Notes: generated by a model not told the origin, from the sequence alone. 23,883 nucleotides of DNA from Porphyromonadaceae bacterium UBA7176 (GCA_002491245.1 DKVO01000003.1:34048-57930); one strand, 5' to 3'. Counted from the first letter of the stretch, positions 15,411 through 23,710 are shown. A program made the numbers and translations.

Positions 15411-17138
15411 TCAAATGACGTCCTTTTCATCCGATTTTATTGGGGTAGCCTCTTTTGTCGGTTCGGGACGGTCGCTGGTCACGCGCTCGAGCCACTTCAC
15501 CATACCGAGCATGATGCTCATCGACAGCAGGCAGAAGCCGGCAAACACTGCCCAGCACATCCACTGCTGCGGAAATTGGTTAAGCATCGTCACGCCAAGG
15601 GCGATAAACAGATTACCGATGGCGGTAGAAGTCAGCCAAAGGCCCTGGCATATACCCTGAAGGTGCTTGGGCGCGATCTTCGATACAAACGACAGGCCAA
15701 GGGGTGAGATGAAGAGCTCGGCGACAGTCAGGAAGAAGTAGGTGAGTATAAGGACATAAGGTCCGGTCTTCATCGCGGTCTTCACTGCTTCATCAAGGCC
15801 CTTGAACTCCATGCCCGAGGGGTAGCTGTTGGCTACGGCGATTGCAGCCAGGAAGATATAGGCACATGCGGTGATGAGCATACCGTAGGCAATCTTGCGT
15901 GGTGTCGACACTTCTTTGCCGCGACGGGCGAAGAAAGCGAAAAGAAGCATGATTATCGGTGTGAGAACGATTACGAAGAAAGGATTGATGCACTGCCATA
16001 TTTCCGGGGCCACATTATCGGTGTTCACAAAGTCTCGGGCGAAAACCGACAGCGACTGGCCGTTCTGATGGAAAGAGAACCAGAAGAATACAACCACGGC
16101 AAGAACTGCGTAGAGAGCATACATCCGCTGGCGTATCTCCTTGGCGTCTGCCTTGGCCTCGCTTGCCGACACCTTATCGGCCTTAGCTTTCTTGACAGGG
16201 GTCGGGAGGCGTTTCATCGCCATCGCAAACACTGCCAGCGATATCAGCATGGCCACTACTGAGGCGATGAACGAGAAGTGTACGCCCGTGTTGAAAATCT
16301 CGAGATACGATGAGCAGAAGCCGCTGTCAATAGCTCCGTTGTGCCCAACGTTGGCCGCCAGGGTCGCAAGGTTGGCGCTGTCGTTGGCTGCCATCGCTCC
16401 GGAACCCTCTATGAATTTATGGCACAGACGGGGAAGGTCGGCATTATATGCCAGATCGTGATGCTTGAGCCAGAACTCGCGAAGCAACGGGGCGATGAAT
16501 GGTGCTATCACACCGCCGATATTGATGAATACGTAAAATATCTGGAAGCCCGAGTCGCGGCGGCTTTTTGCCTCCTCGAGAGCCTCGGGGCCTCGCTTGG
16601 CTGCCTCGGCCTCGAAGTTGTCGTACATTTGGCCTACGATAGCCTGGAGGTTACCTTTGAAGAGGCCGTTGCCGAATGCTATCACAAGAAGGGCGAAGCA
16701 GGTGAAGACAAGAACCCACGACACGCCGCCGCCGATGTTGTCGGAGAATACCGGTACCGAAAGCATCGCATAGCCTGCAGCCATCACGAGCAGACCGGCG
16801 ATGATAGTGCCTTTATATTTTTGTGTACGGTCGGCGATAAGGCCACCGGGGAGGCTGAGGACATAGATGAGGAAATAGAACACGGCGTAGATCCAACCGG
16901 CGATATCATCGCTGATACCGAACTTGGAGCACAGGAATAGCAGCAGCACCGCGTTCATGATGTAGTAGCCGAAGCGCTCGCCCATGTTGGCTATGGCTGC
17001 CGATATGAGGCCCTTGGGATGGTCGCGACGGGCCTTGATGATATAGAATACTAAGAGGGGTATGACAATCACCAGGATACAGCAGAGTATCGCCAACGCC
17101 TGGTAGTTATGCCAAAAGCCTGAAATGGATTGGATCAT
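15411..17138 (-). CDS. POT/PTR2 family peptide transporter (MFS)
   Basis: A 575-residue inner-membrane proton-coupled oligopeptide transporter (POT, SLC15-like), importing di- and tripeptides. Seen: an N-terminal membrane helix, then 'NMGERFGYYIMNAVLLLFL' at 51-69, the POT signature in which family members usually read ExxERFxYY; here the first acidic position is Asn51. 'LPGGLIADRTQKYKGTI' supports the MFS loop 2-3. Many hydrophobic segments follow, with a long soluble loop between roughly residues 195 and 285 ('FEAEAAKRGPEALEEAKSRR' and on), and a late block 'FFLTVAELFISPLGLSFVSK', which is a second POT landmark. The gene is monocistronic with a perfect promoter upstream and a hairpin downstream. 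Peptide scavenging suits a gut Bacteroidales bacterium. Exact substrates are not readable from sequence. Confidence 0.9.
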   Translation of the reverse strand: MIQSISGFWHNYQALAILCCILVIVIPLLVFYIIKARRDHPKGLISAAIANMGERFGYYIMNAVLLLFLCSKFGISDDIAGWIYAVFYFLIYVLSLPGGLIADRTQKYKGTIIAGLLVMAAGYAMLSVPVFSDNIGGGVSWVLVFTCFALLVIAFGNGLFKGNLQAIVGQMYDNFEAEAAKRGPEALEEAKSRRDSGFQIFYVFINIGGVIAPFIAPLLREFWLKHHDLAYNADLPRLCHKFIEGSGAMAANDSANLATLAANVGHNGAIDSGFCSSYLEIFNTGVHFSFIASVVAMLISLAVFAMAMKRLPTPVKKAKADKVSASEAKADAKEIRQRMYALYAVLAVVVFFWFSFHQNGQSLSVFARDFVNTDNVAPEIWQCINPFFVIVLTPIIMLLFAFFARRGKEVSTPRKIAYGMLITACAYIFLAAIAVANSYPSGMEFKGLDEAVKTAMKTGPYVLILTYFFLTVAELFISPLGLSFVSKIAPKHLQGICQGLWLTSTAIGNLFIALGVTMLNQFPQQWMCWAVFAGFCLLSMSIMLGMVKWLERVTSDRPEPTKEATPIKSDEKDVI

Positions 17139-17174
17139 GATATTGTTTGTTTAAAAGGTGTGCGTTATTTTTTG

Positions 17175-17205
17175 CAAATTTACGCTTTTCATCTTCTAAA
17201 ACAAA
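17175..17205 (-). promoter_or_regulatory. Bacteroidota-type promoter of the POT transporter
   Basis: On the minus strand TTTG at 17205-17202, exactly 19 bp, then TAAATTTG at 17182-17175: a full match to the consensus. The start of transcription would be near 17170, giving a leader of about 30 bases before the ATG at 17138. The -33 box sits right against the terminator stem of the efflux operon. Confidence 0.75.
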
Positions 17206-17206
17206 G

Positions 17207-17241
17207 TAATGGCGGCAAATTTTTCCGGTTTGCCGCCATTA
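17207..17241 (-). terminator. Terminator of the RND efflux operon
   Basis: Perfect 13-bp inverted repeat: arms 17207-17219 (TAATGGCGGCAAA) and 17229-17241, with a 9-base loop. It starts about 31 bases past the stop of the outer-membrane channel gene; on the minus strand it is followed by CTTTGTTTT, an interrupted U-tract. This is the only strong hairpin between the operon and the next gene. Confidence 0.85.
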
Positions 17242-17272
17242 TACTTTCATATTGAAGACCGACGGTTGTGAT

Positions 17273-18661
17273 TTATCGTCCGCCGCCGAGGGCCTGGTAG
17301 AGGTTGATCACTGAGCGTGCGCGTGCAAGCTCGGTATTGATTTGGCCGATCTGTGCCGACAGAAGACCCTGCTGGGCGGTGAGCACCTCGAGGTAGTTCG
17401 TCGAGCCGGTGGAGTAGAGCATCAGCTCTTTGGTGTACTCTACCGATTTCTCCAGATTGGCTACCTGTTCCGACAGGAGTGCCGATTTCTCCTTGCTTTT
17501 CTCATACACCGTCAGTGCATCGCTCACTTCGGCCGATGCACTAAGAAGTGCGTACTCGAAGTTGTTGAGGGCCTGCTTCTGTTGTGCCTTCGTGGCCTCT
17601 AAGCGTGCTATGTTCTGGCCGCGTGAGAATATCGGGGCTACGAGCGAACCTGCAAGCTGATAGAACCATTCGCCCGGGTTCTTCACCATCGAGCCGAGCA
17701 GGTTGGTAAACCCTCCGTTGGCTGTGATGGAAAGCCCTGGGTAGAAAGCCGCACGGGCGCTGTTGGTTGCGTAGTAGGCTGTTGCGAGGTCTTGCTCCGC
17801 TGCCTGTACGTCAGGGCGTGCGGCGAGCTCGGCCATAGGCACTCCGGCACGAAGTATCTGTGGTATCTCGAGGTCTACACGGTCAGTCACGGCCCACTCT
17901 TGTGGCAAGGTGTTGAGCAGCAGACTCATGGTGTTGTTCAGGTTGTCGAGGCTCACCTCAAGGTCGGTGATCGATGCAAGGATGCTGTAGTAATTTGCAT
18001 CCGATTGCACTACAGCGGCCTCGGTCACGCCTCGACCGGCTTCCTTGAGGTCGCGCATGGTCTGTACTGTCTCTTTCCACAGCTCTGCTGTGTTGCGCGA
18101 CAGATTGAGCTGGCTGCGGACAGCGGCGATGGAGTAGTATGTCGTGGCGACAGCCGATATTATTTGGCTGCGCACCGCTTGGGCATAAGCCTCAGTCTTG
18201 GCATAAGCAGCCTGGGCGCCGCGCTTGCTGTTGAGGAGCTTGCCGAAGATATCTATTTCCCAGCTCAACTGTGCAGGGATAGTGTAGCTCCAGCTCAGGT
18301 CACTGCCGGCAAACGATGCGCCTGCTCCGTTGGGGGCGAGGGCAAGCGAGGGCAGATACGCCAGACGTGCACCCTTGAGGTTCGCATGTGCTACCTCTAC
18401 ATTGAGTTGCGCATTACGCAGATTGGTGTTGTTGATCAGAGCCTGGTTGATGAGCGTGGCAAGCTGGGGATCGGTGAAGATATCCTCCCACAGTAGATTG
18501 CCGAATGCTGCGCTGTCCACCGGCTGCTGACGGGCCTCCACATAGGCTTTGGTGAGGGCCGTGTCGGTAGGAGTCTCGTATTTTTTGTATATATGGCAAC
18601 TCGACATCATGGCAACGGCGGCCACGGCGACGGTGATGCGTGCTATTTTGATTAATTTCAT
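17273..18661 (-). CDS. RND efflux outer-membrane channel (NodT/OprM family) lipoprotein
   Basis: A 462-residue TolC-like outer-membrane factor of the lipidated OprM/NodT subfamily (lipobox 'MSSC', Cys22). It should form a trimeric channel spanning the outer membrane and docking to the adaptor and pump encoded just upstream. Seen: 'LLWEDIFTDPQLATLINQAL' near 56-75 and 'NNTNLRNAQLNVEVAHANLK' (first repeat helices), 'LSWEIDIFGKLLNSKRGAQA' at about 132-151 (family landmark), 'AARPDVQAAEQDLATAYYAT' in the second repeat and a C-terminal 'NLYQALGGGR', the usual end of this family. Long alpha-helical stretches with heptad-like patterns fit the tunnel. The gene begins 10 bp after the pump gene and is the last of the operon, ahead of a strong terminator. 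Confidence 0.93.
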   Translation of the reverse strand: MKLIKIARITVAVAAVAMMSSCHIYKKYETPTDTALTKAYVEARQQPVDSAAFGNLLWEDIFTDPQLATLINQALINNTNLRNAQLNVEVAHANLKGARLAYLPSLALAPNGAGASFAGSDLSWSYTIPAQLSWEIDIFGKLLNSKRGAQAAYAKTEAYAQAVRSQIISAVATTYYSIAAVRSQLNLSRNTAELWKETVQTMRDLKEAGRGVTEAAVVQSDANYYSILASITDLEVSLDNLNNTMSLLLNTLPQEWAVTDRVDLEIPQILRAGVPMAELAARPDVQAAEQDLATAYYATNSARAAFYPGLSITANGGFTNLLGSMVKNPGEWFYQLAGSLVAPIFSRGQNIARLEATKAQQKQALNNFEYALLSASAEVSDALTVYEKSKEKSALLSEQVANLEKSVEYTKELMLYSTGSTNYLEVLTAQQGLLSAQIGQINTELARARSVINLYQALGGGR

Positions 18662-18671
18662 GATCTTTTAA

Positions 18672-21600
18672 TTATTGTGCATACTGTTCGATCTCGCTTT
18701 CGATAGTGCCGCCTTTCTCTGTGTTCTGCCACTGGATGGGGCGGAATTTCTCCTGTAGGAGCTGGAACACGCAGAAGAGCGCCGGTACTATGAATATCTG
18801 GCATATCATACCGATAAGCATACCGCCTACCGAACCGGCACCGAGGGCACGGTTGCCATTGGCGCCTACACCGTGGGCGAACATCATCGGCAGAAGACCG
18901 ATAACCATCGCAAGCGACGTCATCAGGATAGGACGCAGACGGGCGCCGGCGCCGGCGATCGCTGCATTGACTACGCTCATGCCGGTCATGCGGCGTTCGA
19001 GAGCGAACTCAACGATGAGGATCGCGTTCTTGGCCAACAGACCGATAAGCATGATGAGCGCGATCTGGAGGTAGATATTGTTGGAGATGCCGAACATCTG
19101 GGCGAAGATAAACGAGCCTGCAAGGCCGAACGGTATCGAAAGGATTACTGCGAACGGGAGCAGATAGCTCTCGTACTGTGCCGACAGAAGTAGATATACG
19201 AAGAGCAGACACAGACCGAAAATCATTGCCGTGGCGTTGCCCGACGAGCTGCCGGCCTCCTCGCGTGTCATACCGGCGTATTCATAGCCGTAGCCCTGGG
19301 GTAGGGTCTGCGATGCCACGCGCTCGATAGCGGCGATGGCGTCGCCCGACGAGTAGCCCGGGTTAGGTGTACCGGTCACAGATATCGAGGTGAACATGTT
19401 GAAGCGGTTCATGAGGTCCGGACCATACACGCGTGTGAGCTTCACGAAGTTCGATATCGGGGCCATCTCTGCTCCGTTGCGGATCTTCACGCTGTTGAGG
19501 GTCTCCGTGTTGACACGGGCTTCAGGTGCGGCCTGCATCATCACTCGGTAGATTTTACCGAAGCGGTTGAAGTTCGACACATACATACCGCCGTAGTAGC
19601 CCTGCAGAGTCGAAAGTATGGTCGATGGGCTGATGCCGGCTTTTTTAGCCTTGGCCGCGTCGATATCGATCATGTACTGGGGGAACGTCGGGTTGAACGT
19701 CGTGTACGCGGCCTGTATTTCGGGTTGTTGGTTGAGTTGGGCCAGGAAGCTTTGCACAACGCCGAAGAACTGGTTGATATCACCACCCGTGCGGTCCTGC
19801 ATCTTCATCTCGAAACCGTTGGTCGTCGAGTAACCCGTGATCATTGGGGGTGCGAAAATCATCACGCGGCCATCGCGCACATGCTGACCCACGAGGGCGT
19901 AGAGCTGCTGTATGATTTTCTCTGCGCTTTCGTCGCTGCTGCGCTTGCTCCAGTTCTTGAGCTTGATGATGAAGGCACCGTAGGTCGGGCCCTGACCGGC
20001 AAGGAAGCTGTAGCCATTGATCATCTGGCGCATCTCGATTGCAGGTATGGTGGCGCAGATACTGTCTACCTGGTCAAGCACTTCGCCTGTGCGCTCCTGC
20101 GATGTGCCGGCAGGCATGTCGACCATAGCGAAGATCATACCGGTGTCCTCATTAGGCACAAGGGCTGTCGGAGTCGACGACATGAGCCATACAAGGACGA
20201 CAACCGAAGCGGCAACTGCAACCGATGATGTGATCTTGTGGCTCGAGAACCAGGTCACAGTTTTCTTATACCAGCTCAGGAGCTTGTCGAAGTTTTTCTC
20301 GAAAGAACGGTGGAAACGTTTGCCGAAGAGGCCGAGGACAGCCACGATTGCCACAGCCCAGGCCACGCAGCTAAGTGCTATGTTGCTGAAGCTGTACCAT
20401 CCCAGCACCATGAACGTAATCGTGGCCACAAGGAGGATAAACGTGATAAGAGGATGGATATCAAGGGCGAACGTGCGTTTGTAGCGGCCTGCTACTGCCT
20501 TTCCTGCCGCACGGTAAGCATCGCCCATGCGCTGGCCAAGGCTCGGGTCGGGCTGACCTTCCACATGCTTGGGTTTGAGGAAGAGGGCACACAAGGCCGG
20601 CGAAAGTGTCAAGGCGTTCACGGCCGAGAAACCGATGGCGATAGCCATCGTCAGACCGAACTGACGGTAGAACACACCGGCGGTACCGGGCATGAACGAT
20701 ACCGGAATGAACACAAGCATCATCACAAGAGTGATCGATATAAGTGCTCCGGCGATTTCGCTCATGGCGTCGATTGAGGCTCGGCGTGCCGAGGCATAGC
20801 CCTGGTCAAGTTTGGCATGGACCGCCTCCACCACCACGATGGCGTCATCGACCACAATCGCGATCGCAAGCACAAGGGCCGACAGAGTGATGAGGTTGAT
20901 TGAGAAACCGATGAGGTTGAGAACGAAGAACGTACCAATAAGGGCCACAGGAATGGCGATGGCCGGGATTAGCGTAGACCGCATGTCCTGAAGGAAGACG
21001 TAAACCACGAAGAACACCAGGATAAAGGCCTCGATAAGTGTGTGGACCACTGTGTTGATCGACGCATAGAGGAAGTCGTTGTTGTTCATCGGGATTTCAA
21101 ACGCGCAGCCTTGGGGCAGGTCGTTCTTCAGGCGGTCGACAAGTGCGATACAGTCGTTGATGATCTCCGTTGCGTTCGAGCCAGGAGTCTGGAATACGAT
21201 TGCCATCGAGGCTGTCTTGCCATTGTATTTGTTGGCGAAGCCGTAGGTCACTCGGCCAAGTTCGATATCTGCTACATCTTTAAGATAGAGCACTTCGCCG
21301 TTAGCTCCGGTGCGGACCACGATGTTGCCGAACTCTTCCGGCTTTGACAAGCGGCCACGGTAGCGCATGATGTACTGGAACGACTGGTTGCCTTGCTCGC
21401 CGAATGCACCGGGAGCGGCCTCCACGTTCTGCTCGGCAAGTGCGGCCGACACATCGGACGGCATCAGGTGGTACTGCGCCATAACCTCGGGCTTGAGCCA
21501 TATTCGCATCGAATAGTCGGCGCCGAACGACATCACGTCACCCACACCCTGTACACGCTGCAGTTCCGGCACCACATTGATCTTCATGTAGTTGTCGAGG

Positions 21601-22067
21601 AACTCGGCTGAGTATTCGGCTGTGGCGGTTGTGTCCACGATAGCCACACCCATAAGCATCGACGTCTGGCGCTTTTTGGTCTGTACACCAACCTGGTTGA
21701 CCTCGGACGGAAGGAGGTTGGCGGCTGCCGACACACGGTTCTGAACGTCGACGGCGGCCATGTTGGGGTCAAAACCCTGTTCAAAATATACGTTGATTGT
21801 TGCCGAACCGGTGTTCGTTGCGGTCGACTCCATGTATGTCATGCCTTCAGCACCGTTGATCGACTCCTCAAGTGGCGCGATCACCGAGTTGAGCACCGCT
21901 GCCGCGTTGGCACCGTTGTAGGTCGTCGTCACCGATATGGTAGGTGGAGCGATGTCGGGATACTGGGTGATCGGCAGGCTTGTCAGGCCGATCAGACCCA
22001 GCAGGACGATAAAAATCGAAATTACCGTCGACAGCACCGGGCGGTTGATAAATCTATCGAGTTTCAT
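18672..22067 (-). CDS. RND efflux pump, HAE1 (AcrB-like) permease
   Basis: An 1131-residue inner-membrane, proton-driven multidrug pump of the hydrophobe/amphiphile efflux-1 family; works as a trimer with the adjacent adaptor and outer-membrane channel. Seen: N-terminal 'MKLDRFINRPVLSTVIS' helix, 'LPITQYPDIAPPTISVTT' at 31-48 opening the first periplasmic half, and the proton-relay pair Asp407-Asp408 in 'AIAIVVDDAIVVVEAVHAKL', at the same numbers as in E. coli AcrB. The partner Lys is Lys1013 in 'GLLAKNAILIVEFA'. About 80 residues longer than AcrB: the linker between TM6 and TM7 carries two additional hydrophobic stretches (about 539-557 and 563-582). Substrates (antibiotics, bile acids, solvents) cannot be deduced. 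It lies 73 bp after the adaptor gene and 10 bp before the channel gene. Confidence 0.95.
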   Translation of the reverse strand: MKLDRFINRPVLSTVISIFIVLLGLIGLTSLPITQYPDIAPPTISVTTTYNGANAAAVLNSVIAPLEESINGAEGMTYMESTATNTGSATINVYFEQGFDPNMAAVDVQNRVSAAANLLPSEVNQVGVQTKKRQTSMLMGVAIVDTTATAEYSAEFLDNYMKINVVPELQRVQGVGDVMSFGADYSMRIWLKPEVMAQYHLMPSDVSAALAEQNVEAAPGAFGEQGNQSFQYIMRYRGRLSKPEEFGNIVVRTGANGEVLYLKDVADIELGRVTYGFANKYNGKTASMAIVFQTPGSNATEIINDCIALVDRLKNDLPQGCAFEIPMNNNDFLYASINTVVHTLIEAFILVFFVVYVFLQDMRSTLIPAIAIPVALIGTFFVLNLIGFSINLITLSALVLAIAIVVDDAIVVVEAVHAKLDQGYASARRASIDAMSEIAGALISITLVMMLVFIPVSFMPGTAGVFYRQFGLTMAIAIGFSAVNALTLSPALCALFLKPKHVEGQPDPSLGQRMGDAYRAAGKAVAGRYKRTFALDIHPLITFILLVATITFMVLGWYSFSNIALSCVAWAVAIVAVLGLFGKRFHRSFEKNFDKLLSWYKKTVTWFSSHKITSSVAVAASVVVLVWLMSSTPTALVPNEDTGMIFAMVDMPAGTSQERTGEVLDQVDSICATIPAIEMRQMINGYSFLAGQGPTYGAFIIKLKNWSKRSSDESAEKIIQQLYALVGQHVRDGRVMIFAPPMITGYSTTNGFEMKMQDRTGGDINQFFGVVQSFLAQLNQQPEIQAAYTTFNPTFPQYMIDIDAAKAKKAGISPSTILSTLQGYYGGMYVSNFNRFGKIYRVMMQAAPEARVNTETLNSVKIRNGAEMAPISNFVKLTRVYGPDLMNRFNMFTSISVTGTPNPGYSSGDAIAAIERVASQTLPQGYGYEYAGMTREEAGSSSGNATAMIFGLCLLFVYLLLSAQYESYLLPFAVILSIPFGLAGSFIFAQMFGISNNIYLQIALIMLIGLLAKNAILIVEFALERRMTGMSVVNAAIAGAGARLRPILMTSLAMVIGLLPMMFAHGVGANGNRALGAGSVGGMLIGMICQIFIVPALFCVFQLLQEKFRPIQWQNTEKGGTIESEIEQYAQ

Positions 22068-22093
22068 ATCTGATGTTTTCTATAAATAAGTGG

Positions 22094-22121
22094 AGAGCTT
22101 TTTTAAGTCTTTGTAAGCTCT
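22094..22121 (-). other. Small stem-loop between adaptor and pump genes
   Basis: Arms AGAGCTT (22094-22100) and AAGCTCT (22115-22121) give a 7-bp stem with a 14-base loop in the 73-bp gap between the adaptor and pump genes. There is no U-tract, so it is not a clear terminator; an RNA processing or stability element is possible. Could be incidental. Confidence 0.3.
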
Positions 22122-22140
22122 ATATTGCAGCCGGTAAAAT

Positions 22141-23256
22141 TTATTTCTTGGGAGTGATTGGCATGTTGGCGCGTACGGCTGTACCCACGCCCTCGGTCAC
22201 GATACGGTCGCCGGGCTTAAGTCCCGAGGTCACAACGTAAGTCTTTCCATCGTTGTAGGGCTGCACGGTAATCTGTGTCGGAACAGTGATGTTGCTGTCA
22301 TTGAGCGTGTACACGTAGCGGAGGTCCTGAATTTCGTATGTGGCTTTCTGGGGGATCACAAGCACATTCTCGCTGTTGCGCGGAATGATAATCTGACCCG
22401 TGTTGCCGCTCCGGAGCATTCCGTTGGGGTTGTCGAACAGCGCACGCGACGATGCTGCACCGGTCGAGTTGTCGATAACACCCGATACGGTGGCGACAGT
22501 TCCCTCGAGCGGATAGATCGTGCCGTCGGCAAGCTCTAATTTAACCTTGGGCATGGACTTGACGCCGGCGTCTACACTCGACTTGCCACCTTCGGTAAGG
22601 CCGAGGAGGTCTTTCTCCGACAGCGAGAAGTAAGCATATACCTCAGAGTTGTCGCTGATCGTCGTAAGGGCGCTCGATGGCGAGGCAAGTGATCCCTCGC
22701 GGTTGGGGATAGTACCTACCACACCGTCACTCGGCGCTGTCACGATAGTGTAGGCCAGGTTCTTACGGGCATTGATGAGTGCTGCCTCTGCCTGGGCAAG
22801 GCTTGCCTTGGCCTGGGCGAGCTGGTTGGCTGCCATTTGCCATTCGGTTTCGCTTATGATGTTTTTCTCAAGAAGCTTGCGCTTGTTTTCTTCGGTGATT
22901 TGAGCTGTGCTCACAGCGCTCTTGGCTGAGTTGACATTGGCCTGGGCCTGGTCTACTGCTGCCTGATATTGCACCTGGTCGATAGTGAAGAGCGTTTGGC
23001 CGCGGTGTACGCGCTGTCCTTCGTCAACATGTACCTTGGTGATGAAGCCTGATATCTGTGGGCGGATATCGATATCGGTTTTACCTTTGATAGTGGCCGG
23101 GTAACTGTTCTGGTATGCTGCCGACGACGGTTCTACAGTGAGTACGGCGATTTCGGGGGCTGATGTCTGCTGGGGCGCCTGGCCTTTGTTACCGCATGAG
23201 CTCATAATTCCGCCGAGAGTCGCGGCGATTATGAGGGTTAACGCTTGTTTCTTCAT
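22141..23256 (-). CDS. RND efflux periplasmic adaptor (membrane fusion protein, AcrA-like) lipoprotein
   Basis: A 371-residue periplasmic adaptor that links the inner-membrane pump to the outer-membrane channel. Lipobox 'MSSC' gives lipidated Cys21. Order of domains: beta-barrel/lipoyl entry 'SYPATIKGKTDIDIRPQISG' about 54-73, lipoyl half-motif 'VDEGQRVHRGQTLFTID' at 76-92, an Ala/Gln-rich coiled-coil hairpin about 95-165 ('AAVDQAQANVNSAKSAVS', 'NQLAQAKASLAQAEAALINA'), the second lipoyl half 'YTIVTAPSDGVVGTIPNREG' and a beta-barrel with 'LRSGNTGQIIIPR' near 283-295, a classic MFP segment. 'GLKPGDRIVTEGVGTAVR' forms the membrane-proximal end. It is the first gene of the efflux operon, preceded by a -7 box at 23326-23333 and a leader of about 60 bases. 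No TetR/MarR-type repressor gene lies in the window. Confidence 0.94.
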   Translation of the reverse strand: MKKQALTLIIAATLGGIMSSCGNKGQAPQQTSAPEIAVLTVEPSSAAYQNSYPATIKGKTDIDIRPQISGFITKVHVDEGQRVHRGQTLFTIDQVQYQAAVDQAQANVNSAKSAVSTAQITEENKRKLLEKNIISETEWQMAANQLAQAKASLAQAEAALINARKNLAYTIVTAPSDGVVGTIPNREGSLASPSSALTTISDNSEVYAYFSLSEKDLLGLTEGGKSSVDAGVKSMPKVKLELADGTIYPLEGTVATVSGVIDNSTGAASSRALFDNPNGMLRSGNTGQIIIPRNSENVLVIPQKATYEIQDLRYVYTLNDSNITVPTQITVQPYNDGKTYVVTSGLKPGDRIVTEGVGTAVRANMPITPKK

Positions 23257-23298
23257 ATTCTTTTTTATTTCTCGTTGTCTGTTTATGGTTTTAAAATT

Positions 23299-23312
23299 AT
23301 GTTTTTAAACAT
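23299..23312. promoter_or_regulatory. Palindrome in the efflux operon leader (possible operator)
   Basis: ATGTTT-TT-AAACAT is a perfect 6-bp dyad with a 2-base centre, just downstream of the expected transcription start of the efflux operon and about 43 bases before its ATG. The position would suit a repressor operator, but the surroundings are AT-rich and short dyads arise by chance. Confidence 0.3.
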
Positions 23313-23325
23313 ATTTTTACGCCTG

Positions 23326-23333
23326 CAAAGTTA
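23326..23333 (-). promoter_or_regulatory. -7 box of the RND efflux operon
   Basis: Minus-strand TAACTTTG at 23333-23326 matches TAnnTTTG, followed by GCAGGCG. The -33 position has only a T-rich run (about 23350-23354), so the match there is partial. It would give a leader of roughly 64 bases before the adaptor ATG. Confidence 0.6.
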
Positions 23334-23585
23334 CAAAATTTTATAAATCTAAAAGTTGCTGTTTTGCACAACTTATTGGTCTTTTAGTCGTATTTGTCGT
23401 TAAATAGTGTAAATTTAGCACCCTCTAAGAGTCTGCATATGATTTATATAGGGCCTCGACTTTCTTTGGTTCGAGCTGCATAAACTTCTGTATTTCATGT
23501 ATGTTTGAGTGTGTTTGATATATTGAATTAGTTTTTATTAATATATATTAAACTATTTTTAAGTGAATGTTTCGATAATATACTA

Positions 23586-23593
23586 TAACTTTG
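23586..23593 (+). promoter_or_regulatory. -7 box driving the candidate small RNA
   Basis: TAACTTTG on the plus strand matches TAnnTTTG, and the following bases (GCACCGCGAAG) closely resemble those after the tRNA promoter's -7 box at 23821 (GCAACCGCAAAG). I find no TTTG at the -33 position, which lowers confidence; the upstream region is AT-rich. Confidence 0.55.
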
Positions 23594-23598
23594 CACCG

Positions 23599-23710
23599 CG
23601 AAGTTATATCTTCGAAATACGTTGATAACGTTTTGTTAGACTCACAATATACTTGAATTTTGGTTATGAGGGAGGTGCGTTGCTGTGAAGTAGCGCACTT
23701 TCGTTTTTTT
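23599..23710 (+). ncRNA. Candidate small structured RNA, about 110 nt
   Basis: The interval is bounded by a -7 box (23586-23593) and a strong intrinsic terminator ending at 23710, and has no credible ORF. It can form a 5' hairpin right at the expected transcript start (CGAAG 23599-23603 with CTTCG 23610-23614), a second one (ACGTT 23619-23623 with AACGT 23627-23631), and possibly a third closing CTCA (23641-23644) on TGAG (23667-23670), before the terminator stem. I do not recognise tmRNA, SRP RNA, 6S RNA or RNase P RNA features. It lies between the efflux promoter and a tRNA gene, transcribed in the tRNA direction. Exact ends and function are unknown; a leftover or decayed gene with its terminator is the main alternative. 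Confidence 0.45.
23671..23710 (+). terminator. Intrinsic terminator with GNRA loop
   Basis: Arms 23671-23684 and 23689-23702 pair over 14 positions, including four G-U wobbles, around a GTGA tetraloop (GNRA type). A single G then seven T follow (23704-23710). The T-run lies only on the plus-strand side, so it terminates rightward transcription. Confidence 0.8.
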
